DNA of 20,076 bases from Echinostoma caproni (taxonomy: Eukaryota > Platyhelminthes > Trematoda > Plagiorchiida > Echinostomatidae). The notes beneath the pieces are model-generated. The model made no database searches and was not told the origin of the DNA. It worked only from the letters and a program-made list of their open reading frames with translations. The stretch is taken from the NCBI GenBank assembly GCA_900618425.1, contig UZAN01047307.1:1227-21302 (forward strand), given 5' to 3'. Within the stretch, counting starts at the first letter, position 1. Each line of letters opens with the position of its first letter. This document shows positions 9,377 to 17,692 of the stretch, piece by piece. Position numbers and translations under genes: made by a program.

Positions 9377-9573
9377 TGGATTTATCTCAATCAGGCGAAG
9401 GTTCTTGTTTCACATATCCTCGATTGATCGCTCAACTACCGGTACCGCCTGCGCTGCAAGCCTATCTAGCCTATCGCGAATTATGGCCGGCCTGGAAGCG
9501 CCACACACTACCCCTACGTAAGGCACTTCGATGGTATCGTCGACATCCGTTTCAAGCCCGTTGGTTCGATTGA
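9377..9573 (+). CDS. Gene A last exon: Cul5-box half of the SOCS box and C-terminus
   Basis: 197 bases entering in phase 1, so the last base of the previous exon plus TG makes GTG. It encodes 64 residues and ends at TGA 9571-9573, followed immediately by another TGA in frame. RLIAQLPVPPALQAYLAYRE is the second half of a SOCS box: LPVP (9436-9447) fits the Cullin5-box pattern L-P-hydrophobic-P, and AYLAYRELWP follows the usual D-Y-L-x-Y. The last 27 residues are basic and aromatic (KRHTLPLRKALRWYRRH). The junction adds about 16 residues between the BC box and the Cul5 box compared with typical SOCS boxes; gene B has an insert of similar size. I see no obvious AATAAA close downstream. Confidence 0.82.
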
Positions 9574-10057
9574 TGATGCGAATATGCCTTGGATTGCCGT
9601 TTACTGACGCCCAGATTTTATCAAACTACATGACTTAAATAACTGTTCTACTTTTGTGCACAGCAGCAACCAGCAACATGATCATCTTCACATTTAATGA
9701 TTAACTGTTGACTGCAATGTATCAAGGATTTGTCTTCTGATGCTCTATCTCATAGCCGATATCGGCCTTGCTTGGACGTAGTCTGTAAAAGGTCCAACGC
9801 TCAACCACGCTTAGACACTCGATTACGTGTTTCCTACTTGCCCGTGCGTCTTTCCACCATAGTGACCAACAGATATCAACTTTACCCAATTACAGCTAAT
9901 TTCCATCGAGGCCACGATAATTGTGCCGATTTGTCAATTTTTCTGTTTGTTCAGTTATTATTTTTTTGAAGTTCCTTTTGCATGTCATAAAAATGCTACT
10001 TCTCTTTCTATTTTTCCCGTGAACGCAAAGTTTTCTGCCATATTGATTGTTGTATTT
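9574..10057. other. Downstream flank of gene A
   Basis: About 480 bases after the stop of gene A. A plus-strand open frame at 9730-9969 shows no domain and is treated as chance. Presumed 3' UTR plus intergenic DNA. Confidence 0.5.
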
Positions 10058-10534
10058 CTATTCAACATCTGCCAACTCTGGTAGCTCTGATAATAAAAAT
10101 CTATGTGAACTATATTCTGTGATTTTATAGGCACCTTCCTTGCAATTAAGTGGATTCTTTTCATGAACTACTTTCTGTATTCCTTCGTTTACAACTATCC
10201 TGTTGGTAGTCCTATAAACAAACTGAAGACATCCCAGGTGGCAATCGGTGTCGGCGGTCAACGAGGTCGGTTTCGTGTGGGGAAGGAGAACAAAGTCCTG
10301 TTTAGATCTTTTAAGATAATGTCGCATTCTGTCAGCCTCTGACCGCAACGTGACATGACTGGTCGGTTTAGTGGACATGTCAATGTCGAAAATGCACAAA
10401 ATCCGCAGTTTTATGTCATCGAATTCAAATTTTTGTTGTGGATAAGTGACAAGGTTGATGCTTATGAGATCCCATAGGATCTGTACAGTGGGTTCGGTTG
10501 GTAGTACAATTGAATAGAAAATTCTAACGTTCAC
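10058..10534 (-). CDS. Unassigned 158-codon open frame, partly CR1 3' tail
   Basis: An open frame of 477 bases on the minus strand. Its first 35-40 codons fall on the 3' UTR of a CR1-like copy and end in KFEFDD at the AAATTTGAATTC tail, so that part is almost certainly not host coding. The remaining ~120 codons (STKPTSHVTLRSEADRMRHY, then LLPHTKPTSL, HLGCLQFVYRTTNRIVVNEG, LLSELPELADVE) have a balanced, protein-like composition and no stop, which is unusual in this debris. I recognise no domain. It could be a fragment of a gene or another transposon trapped next to the CR1 tail, a real single exon, or chance. No splice model is proposed. Confidence 0.25.
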   Translation of the reverse strand: MNVRIFYSIVLPTEPTVQILWDLISINLVTYPQQKFEFDDIKLRILCIFDIDMSTKPTSHVTLRSEADRMRHYLKRSKQDFVLLPHTKPTSLTADTDCHLGCLQFVYRTTNRIVVNEGIQKVVHEKNPLNCKEGAYKITEYSSHRFLLSELPELADVE

Positions 10535-11194
10535 TCATGGGTGCGGAACAGTTAGATTTCTATGCTTCATCGAACCGTGACCTGAATGAGTCGATGGTTG
10601 GAGCACAAACAACTTGAGGTGGAAGAGAGTTCCAGCTATTGCAAACTCTGAGGTCGAAAGAGTGACCGCGGCAGTCTAACCGACATTTATGGAGTAGAAG
10701 TTCAGTTGGATGTCACAAAAGGTGACCATTCCTGGATAGTGTCAATAGAATACTATACGGTCGGTTTTGTTGATGTAGTATTTTATATGCGAGGATCACT
10801 TCTCCCGCAGTCGATGGTATTCAGATAAATAGAATCGGAGGATATGCAACCTTTCATTGTAGATTTCACATTGCAACCTTTTGACCACTTTTGTTCCTGT
10901 TCTCTGCCTTTTGGTCGCGAATTAGCCATGGATTCCAAGCTTGTACACTCGTACTCAATGTGCGGCCTGATGTATGTTGATGACCAACAGAGCAGTAGCT
11001 CTACTTCAAATGATCCAAAAACACCTTTTAGTGATTCAGTTTGCTTTATGATTTTTGATGACGCACTAATGGAATGTGTGACATCCCAGATCCTTTTCCT
11101 TTGGAGCACGCGGTACCGGCTGATTTCTAAGTACGTATGGAAATCGACCTGTGGTGTAACCTTGTGTTTCTCAACGTTGAACTCGATTTCATCA

Positions 11195-11832
11195 GTGATA
11201 GACCATATTATTACTTTATATTTCACACACGTCTGACACCAGGCCGTGTGCCAAACAAATCGCGATACAATAGTCTTTATAAAAAAGAGAAATATTGCAT
11301 GATTTGCACGTGGGCTGAATACTGCCAGGCTGCCCAGGCCAAGGCAGGTGAATGTTTTGGGGAATCCACAACCTGAGCCTTTGGCTAGCCAAAGCCTGAC
11401 CCGCGAGGCAGCGGTGTGGTGTGTGAAAACCGCAATCCATTGGCGGCCAGTGTCCAGTTCATCGGATCATACACCCTTTGGACGGAGTTAAACGTTCAAG
11501 GTGCCCAATCGCACCGGTGATCACTGCCACAACCAGGAAAGTGTGTGGTTCGTACGCCTCCTCTTGGTTGGTTTGGAATCAGGGTTTCCGGCCAACTCCC
11601 CTAGATCAACTACCAGTGATCCATCAACCCGGATGTCGGCTTTTCGTTCTCACTCTGGTGAGAAAACACCTCCGCCACGAGTAGGCAGTGAGTATGACTT
11701 CCGCAGCGTAGGCTATTAGAAACGCTAGGTCGTATGTGAGCATTTCGCGAGATGCAAGGGAAGGGTAACCAGCCGCAACCCTGGACACCCACCCCCGACC
11801 ATACTGAGGCTTTCGGAGGCGTGATAGACCAT
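11195..11832. repeat. 12-bp target-site duplication flanking repeat X copy 2
   Basis: GTGATAGACCAT occurs at 11195-11206 and again at 11821-11832, immediately on either side of repeat X. Removing one copy plus the insert joins two CR1-like RT blocks in one frame, apart from one stop codon at the joint: LQETLDVTY before it and WSITDEIEFN after it align to DLQNALDEAHKWSVSNDIEF of the copy at 13.6 kb. This is direct evidence of target-primed insertion into the older element. Confidence 0.9.
11207..11820 (-). mobile_element. Repeat X copy 2, complete insertion (614 bp)
   Basis: Bounded by the 12-bp duplication, so its ends are defined: the 5' end at 11820 (minus strand begins GCCTCCGAAAGCCTCAG) and the 3' end at 11207 (ending AAATATAAAGTAATAAT). 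It aligns to copy 1 (1950-2435) across the middle. A minus-strand frame gives PGQPGSIQPTC, which resembles a peptide seen in many spurious fluke gene models derived from an abundant SINE-like repeat; that link is from memory and inferred. There is no RT domain. The variable-length duplication and AT-rich 3' end point to a non-autonomous retroelement mobilised by a non-LTR element. I see no clear pol III A/B boxes. Confidence 0.75.
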
Positions 11833-12824
11833 TAGTAAGTTACGTCGAGAGTTTCTTGTAGGGTTGCATGATCCTCAGGATGTTTCAGTGTCGTCAACGA
11901 ATAATAGTGCCTTTTCTCGAAAGATATCTGGTAGGTTGTTTACGAATGCTAGAAAAAGGTTCGGATCCACGGACGGCCTCAGTGGGTCTCGATATAGAAT
12001 CATTAACTAGAACCAATGCGGTAGGCTGTCGAAGAAATTCCTCATTCCAGTCGGGGAACAGTCCTCGACCTCCGCGGTTATGGAGCTTTCGCAGCAGTAT
12101 ACAGTGATTAAACCTGTCAAAATGTTTGGAGAAGTCTAAGTAGACTACGTCTGTTGCCATTCCCGCATCAATTATCCTAATGCATTCATCTCGAGCAAGT
12201 AACAGATTTGTGGTGCACTACCGTTTTCTTCGGAACACGTGTTGGGCCGGTGAAAGAATGTTATATCTCTCGAAATGCTACATCAGAGAATCAGCGACAG
12301 TTGATTGCAGGAAGAAATGTAACTGAAAGGTAGTTCGCAGGATCACTTCGACAGCCACCTTTGTAAATGAGTGAAGTGATACCGTGTTTCCAGGACTGAG
12401 GAGTCACCGTCTTGACGAACATTCTTTGGTACAAATGAACAACTATAACATATATGTGATTTGCAAGGATATCAGCGTATGTGGGTGGATGCTGGAGCTA
12501 AATTCTTATACGCTGTCAATAGTTTACTCTTACCGTTTCAGATTCGAAGGTCAATTGAGAGTATGGGACACTTGGCCGAAGGTATGAAGGCTGTAATCCG
12601 ACTCTATCGCCTGTAGTGAACACTTCGTCGAACTGCACTTTTAGGAATTCTGTTGATTCATACTTAGCAGTGGAAACGCGTTCTGTATGCCTTATTGCCG
12701 GTATTCGGTATTTCACTTTTCTGGTGGCATTGTTGTGCTTAGATAGGAGATCATGTACTTTCAGATAAGTTATGGAAACCCATACGGACTGGTGTTTTTC
12801 TGTCTGCCATGCTGGGAACTTTTC

Positions 12825-13710
12825 AAATTCAAATTTTTATTATGGGATATAACTTACAAAGACTTCGCTTTTACAAATCCCATAGGCTGTTTACACATTG
12901 GTTCGGATGAAGAATCACAACATCACAGTTAGTCCATGAAAGTAAAGTAGTAAAGTAATGTTTTGACGAGCANCTCTGACTGCAAACGAGTCACGTCTGC
13001 AGTCGAGACGGCTCTTTTGGTGTGCCAACCTCAGCGGATGCCCTCTGAGATGAACGTTGTGCTATAAAACCAACAGAGGTCTACATGGGTGGTTGGAAAA
13101 TCCGATAGAGTAAAATCATATCGCCTCTGATTCGACGATATTGGGATGAGTATAGCCCCAGGAGCTGTAATCTTTCTCCGTAGGTCTTGGAATGCAAACC
13201 TTTGACCATTTTGGTAGCTATTCTCTGTGGATGTTCGAGTGCCTTCAGATCTCGCTGCAACCATGGGTTCCAGGCTTGAATTGAGTACTCAGTATATGGA
13301 CGAATATACGTGGCTAGCAGACGTGGAAACAAAGCCAGCTCAAACGATCCAAAAACACGTTTGAGCAGTCCAACCTGCTTTACCGCAATGGATGATGCCC
13401 GGGAACAGTTTGTGGAGCAACTCAAGTCTGCGTCGATGACTACTCCTAGATCTTTCTCGGACGGAGCATGAGGCAGAGTTTCGTGTCCGAGAGTGTAGAG
13501 GAAACGACCGTTGTGGCGTAGTGATACGACTTTACATTTGGTGATGTTGAATTCAATATCATTGGAGACAGACCATTTGTGGGCTTCGTCAAGGGCGTTC
13601 TGAAGGTCAAATAAATCTTCTGGTTTTGTCATTGTCCTCCATATTTTGGCATCGTCTGCAAACAGCAGAGGTTGTGGTCCGAGGACGTCTGGAAGATCAA
13701 AAACTCTATA
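12825..13710 (-). mobile_element. CR1-like non-LTR retrotransposon (copy A'), 3' half
   Basis: The best preserved RT in the window. On the minus strand LPDVLGPQPLLFADDAKIWR (about 13700-13640) carries an intact FADD palm motif. It is followed without a stop for 183 codons by DIEFNITKCKVVSLRHNGRF, EKDLGVVIDADLSC, LLKRVFGSFE, ATYIRPYTEYSIQAWNPWL, LEHPQRIATKMVKGL, YGERLQLLGLYSSQYRRIRG and MILLYRIFQPPM (13081). The rest of the C-terminus (13080-12900) is frameshifted and contains N12973. The 3' UTR ends in ATAATAAAAATTTGAATTTG at about 12829. The 5' half is absent. The thumb region retains the CR1-like order. Confidence 0.85.
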
Positions 13711-14170
13711 ACCGAGTCACTGAAAAACATCAAAGATAAGTCACTGCAGTGAAGATCTCATTAGTCCTTGTGATGTTTCTTATCAAGGCGCGACTGGATC
13801 TTGACCTGGTATGGCAAGTATGCCAGAGACCTGGGAATTGATATCTAACGGAAAATTTCTTTTTACTTTTTCCGTCAAATGTCCACAAGCTGCTTCAGAT
13901 TGGTCAGTGAGCTAAAACCCTCTAAAATTCAATGTAGATATGTTTTATCTGCAAGAAATGCATACAAGAATCCTCAACAATCATCACACCGCGTTCTTTA
14001 GACGCAACCTAATCCTCATGCCTAATTCCCATGAGTGGCATGCTTCGGTCATCACGGTTTCGCTGGTGTTGGGACAGTACACTGCCTCCCATCGATAGGT
14101 GCCAATATAATCTGGCGTTGATGCAAAGGCGTCTAGTTAATATTCGTGGTAATGCTTGGAACCCATAGTC
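13711..14170. other. Gap region without a recognised element
   Basis: I see no coding exon, RNA gene or second copy of any repeat here. It lies between the 5'-truncated CR1-like copy and a dinucleotide repeat, and ordinary intergenic DNA or strongly decayed repeat is the likely content. Confidence 0.5.
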
Positions 14171-14190
14171 ATATATATATATATATATAT
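14171..14190. repeat. (AT)10 dinucleotide microsatellite
   Basis: Twenty bases of perfect AT alternation, flanked by ACCCATAGTC on the left and CTGGGT on the right, which are loosely inverted. Probably replication slippage; likely polymorphic. Confidence 0.95.
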
Positions 14191-14399
14191 CTGGGTTCGG
14201 GCCGCCACAATCTCAGCTAATGTAAAATGCTGCCGATTTATAATCAACGTGAAGCAGTTCAAAGGTGCAGAGGTGGACCAACTTTTTCAGCGGTCAAACC
14301 ATTGGCTTGCAGAAACACCAAGCAAGCCAACTTTGGACACCCTTGGCCATATTTCTACCAACAGCTGTCCGTTCTCCGCTACTGCACAATTCCAAGACG

Positions 14400-14740
14400 C
14401 GGGTTTTAAGGAGAAGAAAATGAACAAAGCCCATCGGTGTTCGAATACTGTCTTCGCCGTATTTGGTTAGTTTGGTGGGACAACCGGACAAGCCGTGCTC
14501 AGGTTAGGCTCAAAAGAGTTAGTGGTCGCAGTCAAACACACACTAAGGGAAATGTGACTTCCATAGCTTGCCACGAGGGGGTGGGGGCACGTGTTACCCG
14601 TCTCGTCGAAAAACCTATCCTGCCTTACGGATTTTGCCGAGGCGGACAATAATTAGAAAAAGGGCAACCCTTCGATGAGTCTATGAAAAGCTAGATCCCG
14701 ATGTTCGGTCGCGCTAGGTTTCACCCACGAAAAGGAGAAC
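14400..14740 (+). mobile_element. RTE-like RT C-terminal remnant
   Basis: GTGTTCGAATACTGTCTTCG at 14436 is followed by GTTTGGTGGGACAACCGGAC and GTGCTCAGGTTAGGCTC, which matches the minus-strand fragment at 881-1183 (TTTGAATACCGCTGTCTACG, GTCTGGTGGGGTAGCCG, GTGCTGAGGTTAGGCGC). The translated block is VFEYCLRRIWLVWWDNRTSR. Downstream GFCRGGQ and FDESMKS, in different frames, fit the GG-Q and S-MKS stretch of the same family. Too short and frameshifted to be functional. Confidence 0.6.
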
Positions 14741-15130
14741 CTAGCTTAGGAAAGTCTTGCGATACCTGTCTTATTAGTATGATCGACGGGGTTTCTCCTG
14801 TGGCCAAAATCGCTCCAATTCATTAAGTAATTTTAACTAAAACGCAAAGTCATGCGGCGATAGAGTTAGATTTTTTTTACAATGCAAAATATATCACAGT
14901 GTGGATAAAAATAAACAGTTATTCCGTCTAGAGAGACCGTCAACTGGGAACTTGTTTGACCAAATAAATGCTGGCTGAAGTAGCACAAATACGAACAAGA
15001 TCTTGCTGGTCAATGGAATAATTCTATTGGATATTACTTGTCCAGGGAACCGAGAGTTAACCCACTAAATCCGACCTTGATCAGGCCCATTTTCTGTCAG
15101 CAGAGAATCAAAATAGCACCTGACATTGTA
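14741..15130. other. Downstream flank of gene B
   Basis: About 390 bases between the RTE-like remnant and the stop codon of gene B. No feature is recognised; it should include the 3' UTR of gene B (minus strand), but I see no clear polyadenylation signal. Confidence 0.45.
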
Positions 15131-15384
15131 TCACGAATCCGCGGATAGTGGAATGAAACCATGCGCAATGCGTAGACCAACGCCAAACTGTTCGGTCCAT
15201 TTGTAGAAACATGCCCGCTTGGCTACAGGCTCCTCTTCCTGTTCGATCGTTTCCTTCCTATTTTGCACAGGCCACAAATCACGATACAACAGAAAATCGA
15301 AAATTTCTGCGGGTAAGTTCAATTCTCCCAGAATCTTTGCGTAGTTCGGATATATGTGGGCTTGAGTGTCTGTTAAAGCTGGTT
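15131..15384 (-). CDS. Gene B last exon: Cul5-box half of the SOCS box and C-terminus
   Basis: 254 bases on the minus strand from the acceptor at 15385 to the stop at 15133-15131. The product includes YPNYAKILGELNLPAEIF, then DFLLYRDLWP, the same order as YPRLIAQLPVPPALQAYLAYRELWP of gene A (residues aligned by eye). The Cul5 box reads LNLP (15322-15311) where the consensus is L-P-hydrophobic-P, so the first proline is replaced. After YRDLWP the tail is acidic then aromatic (ETIEQEEEP, FYKWTEQFG) and does not resemble the basic tail of gene A. Frame and start of the exon are fixed by the splice phase. Confidence 0.8.
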
Positions 15385-15997
15385 CTGAAAACGGAATTGT
15401 TCAAAAAATAAAAACTTCGAAGTATATTCTCATAGATCAGGGTTTGGTGGTCATACCTTGAGAGTTAATGACACAGACACACTATTCAGATAGCCAAACA
15501 GAAAAGTGAAATTTCTATCAATATGATATAGTCCTCCAAGCGTAATCCGATTGACTTAATATCGCAAAGTCAACATTGTGAATATACGATAAACGAGCTA
15601 TTGAGTAGTGACCGGTGACTCGTTATATCTTATAATATTTATTTCCTTCTACAGTGATAAACCCGACTATTCACACATTTCGTCTAGTTCCTCTCCCTGG
15701 TTTAATTAACTCAGTCCAACTATGAATCTGTGGTTTTCGAGTAACACCCGTATGATTTGAAGTATCACAAGAAAATGATCTAACGTTTGCAAAATGCATG
15801 TAGAAACGTTGACCGGCAATAACACATCCAAAAGATACGAAGGAATATCGGACCCACACTCACACATGTAGGTTTGAGTCGAATAGTCATCTCTATTTGC
15901 CAAAGATCAATCGATTTAGGTGGAAACGGTCTCAAAGAATTTCGCAGCACAGGTACAAACTCGCAAGGTCGAAAATTGGTTAATTTATTATTTCCAG

Positions 15998-16197
15998 CTT
16001 TCATATCCGTTGTTCGAGAATTACTTTCGCAATCAGTAGATATCAATCTAGTTCCGCCCAAATCAATCGATCTACTCAACTCCTACTACTATAGCGGCGA
16101 AGAACGACTCAACCACACACTTTTGTGTTGATGAGTGGAGACCATCCAATGCGCTCGGCGTTTTTTACGATGAAGATGCTCGCTCCGACGGAAAGTA
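15998..16197 (+). pseudogene. Possible ankyrin-like exon on the opposite strand of gene B
   Basis: After a good acceptor (TTAATTTATTATTTCCAG, ending 15997) the plus strand reads FISVVRELLSQSVDINLVPP, which resembles an ankyrin helix and loop (V-x-x-L-L-x-x-G-A-D-I-N). It continues SIDLLNSYYYSGEERLNHTL to a TGA at 16128-16130. In the next frame CVDEWRPSNALGVFYDEDAR runs to AAAG/GTAGGT-like sequence at about 16196, so one frameshift would give a longer exon with a plausible donor. It could be a decayed piece of a third ASB-like gene or a chance open frame. Confidence is low because the frameshift is required and only one repeat-like stretch is visible. Confidence 0.3.
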
Positions 16198-16384
16198 GGT
16201 ATTTCCCTTGTGACCTAATTCATTTGTAGAGTATCAAGCTCGGATTCGCCCATCCGATTGTTCAGAGGCTCCTGGTATATTCGATAACCTTGGGTATGAG
16301 TTTCACTCCGTGGGAAATCGGTAATTCCCCACTAGTTGAATGCATTTAACTGCGATGGAAATGTTTGTGATACCTGACCGTCGA

Positions 16385-16540
16385 CCGTGTAGCTCAGGGG
16401 TAAGGGTTTGAAGTCCCGACCCGAAGGTTTGCGGTTCCAGTTCTGACAGGGATACAAAACGTACGCACTGCTGACGAGTCCCAACCAGGACGAAACAGCT
16501 GTCCAGTGCTCTTTGTCGGTTATCACAAACTTTTCCATCG
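16385..16540 (+). mobile_element. tRNA-headed SINE with hammerhead ribozyme (Sm-alpha-like)
   Basis: A tRNA-like head with an A box TAGCTCAGGGG (16390-16400) and a diverged B box GGTTCCAGTTC (16433-16443) is followed 20 bases later by a complete hammerhead ribozyme. This head-plus-ribozyme architecture is known from schistosome Sm-alpha SINEs. The element lies in the intron of gene B but on the other strand. The minus-strand open frame across it is a shadow. The 3' boundary is uncertain; no long poly-A is seen and no target duplication was identified. Confidence 0.75.
16465..16509 (+). ncRNA. Hammerhead ribozyme, type I with minimal stem III
   Basis: All parts of the fold are present. Stem I is GCACTG (16465-16470) pairing with CAGTGC (16504-16509), 6 of 6. 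The core is CTGACGA (16471-16477). Stem II is GTCC (16478-16481) with GGAC (16488-16491) around the loop CAACCA. GAAA (16492-16495) is followed by a very short stem III, A-U and C-G closing the loop AGCT. The cleavage site is GTC, with cutting expected after C16503. Outside stem I, ACAAA (about 16454-16458) can pair with TTTGT (16512-16516) across an internal loop, as in natural type I ribozymes that use loop contacts. No conserved core base is lost. Confidence 0.88.
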
Positions 16541-17256
16541 CATTTAAATACCTAATTCATATACGCTCCATTCTTCTGTGTGACTCTGTATCCATTACAT
16601 GCATAAACCTGGGAATTTTAACTGTCATGGTCTTAAATCATTTCTCAAGGGCTCAGAAAGAATAAGCCTTCAAACCAAGGTAACAACACCATAACTGGTT
16701 CACCAGCATCATCGTAGGTGATCCGGTTACATACTGCGTTCAACGAAAATAAGCTGGCCAAACCGAATTTGCTCCTCACCGCCAGTTCCTTTTGGTGGTG
16801 CCTCAGAAGTGGACACTTAAGGACTAGGAACAGTCAAATCCTAAATGGGTTTGCCTCTGGGGTATGATTAAGTTAACTCTGTATCCGGCCATAGCTTGGG
16901 GTCACCGGGTCTTANCTTAGCAACAACATTTCGATATATCTGTGGAGCATGTTAATCCCGCCGTGGAAGACATACCAGGTAATTGTATTTGCTTAAGTGG
17001 GATACAAGAGTAGGCACTGATAATCAAATCCTAAATTTAAAAAAAGTAAATCAAATAGAATCACACTTCACCTTCAAAAGTGATGGTGAGAAAACGGCCT
17101 ACTTAAATAACGACTGCTTGGTTCGATGCACCATTTCATTCCTGGCTCCCACCACCTATCGCTATATTGAGATACTAAACTCTACTCAAATGGGCAACTT
17201 GTTTATGTATCTAATGCCTTTATCAATGTTTGAATTTCCATTCAACTGGAACTCAC

Positions 17257-17692
17257 GCGTGTTTATTAACAGCTGCCTGCGAAGACAGACACGGCATTGG
17301 TCTTGCAATGAGAGTGGTTCTGACTGGTGAAAATAGATCCCGCCAAATCGGTGCAGCTTCCAAAGTTCTGCCGTCTCCTGATAACTATCCCATAAATCCC
17401 TGCATCTATGATAAGTACGTAACCAATGCGTAGACAAGCAATTTGGATAGTTGGTACAGTCGGGTGTGTGGCCTTCTCGGTTTCGCAAAGGTGCCATACG
17501 GATGGGCCAGGTAACCAGTGGCTCAACTTGATCATGGTCCCAGTCACCACGGGGGAGCGGAGGGCTTTCAGAAAGAAGCAGTTCAAACAGTAAAGCCAAA
17601 TGTGAACCGAAAAGCTCTGGTCCTCCACGGGACAATTGCCAAGGGGTCTCCAGTGGAATGCGGTTACGCGTTCGAGCTCGCCTCGTAGATAT
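17257..17692 (-). CDS. Gene B exon: ankyrin-like segment, DCTNYPNC block and BC box
   Basis: 436 bases on the minus strand: acceptor GGTCCTTTCAG, phase-0 start ATA TCT ACG, phase-1 end C before GTGAGT. It encodes 145 residues without a stop: LETPWQLSRGG with the helix LALLFELLLSESP (ankyrin-like), DCTNYPNC (17461-17438), a linker and the BC box SLQDQCRVCL (17311-17282), which fits S-L-x3-C-x3-L. The order and both phases are the same as gene A exon 5484-5955. The plus-strand open frames on the same bases are shadows. The frame runs on upstream of the acceptor without any ATG in view. Confidence 0.8.

Larger units (their letters stand above)
3623..9573 (+). other. Gene A: ankyrin-repeat/SOCS-box (ASB-like) gene, 3 visible exons
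   Basis: Gene span on the plus strand. Exons 3623-3904, 5484-5955 and 9377-9573 join in phases 0 and 1 with consensus splice sites (CAG acceptors; donors GTGAGT and GTAAGT) and no stop, giving 316 visible C-terminal residues. The 5' exons are missing: the region upstream of 3623 is retrotransposon debris, so they are either further upstream or outside the window. By family knowledge an ASB protein uses ankyrin repeats to bind a substrate and its SOCS box to recruit Elongin B/C and Cullin5-Rbx2 for ubiquitination. The specific ASB subtype and the substrate are unknown. Introns are 1579 and 3421 bases, the second holding retroelement fragments. Confidence 0.75.
10425..12770 (-). mobile_element. 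CR1-like non-LTR retrotransposon (copy B), split by repeat X
   Basis: From 12770 downward on the minus strand: ADILANHIYV and VTPQSWKHGITSLIYKGG near 12480-12390, SDPANYLSVTFLPAI, ILSPAQHVFRRKRSCTTN and ARDECIRIID near 12200, DVVYLDFSKHFDRFNH (the first catalytic Asp block), and LLFVDD at about 11910 (FADD in active copies). After repeat X, IIWSITDEIEFNVEKHKV, GVFGSFE and TYIRPHIEYECTS follow. The C-terminal CNSWNSLPPQVVCAPTIDSF leads to a stop near 10550, then a 3' UTR ends in ACAAAAATTTGAATTC near 10425. Blocks are in correct order but carry stops and frameshifts. CR1 assignment is by motif resemblance. Confidence 0.8.
15385..17256 (-). other. Intron of gene B inside the SOCS box
   Basis: 1872 bases. 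It contains, on the opposite strand, the SINE with hammerhead ribozyme (16385-16540) and a possible ankyrin-like exon (15998-16197). The position and phase match intron 2 of gene A, so the intron predates the duplication. N16915 lies inside. Confidence 0.7.
15131..17692 (-). other. Gene B: ankyrin-repeat/SOCS-box (ASB-like) gene, 2 visible exons
   Basis: Minus-strand gene with exons 17692-17257 and 15384-15131 separated by an 1872-base intron (donor GTGAGT, acceptor CCGTTTTCAG). The phase-1 junction C+AA makes a glutamine codon. The visible product is 229-230 residues. It is a diverged paralogue of gene A, in tail-to-tail orientation about 5.6 kb away. The 5' exons are not found between 17693 and the window end, and no counterpart of gene A's first visible exon was recognised there. 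The role is inferred from the SOCS box: adaptor of a Cullin5 ubiquitin ligase. Confidence 0.73.

Noticed and set aside
11610..11720. A SHSGEKTP-like peptide on the plus strand that resembles a C2H2 zinc-finger linker
   Set aside because: It lies inside repeat X, has no C2H2 cysteine and histidine pairs, and the frame is not conserved in the other copy of X.
15906..16071. Imperfect inverted repeat (20-base arms, 16 matches) around the possible ankyrin-like exon
   Set aside because: Part of the match comes from the self-complementary ATCGAT in each arm, and the spacing and mismatches give no clear element boundary.
17186..17256. Continuation of the minus-strand open frame past the gene B donor
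   Set aside because: The GTGAGT donor, phase match to gene A and presence of the Cul5-box exon downstream favour splicing at 17257.
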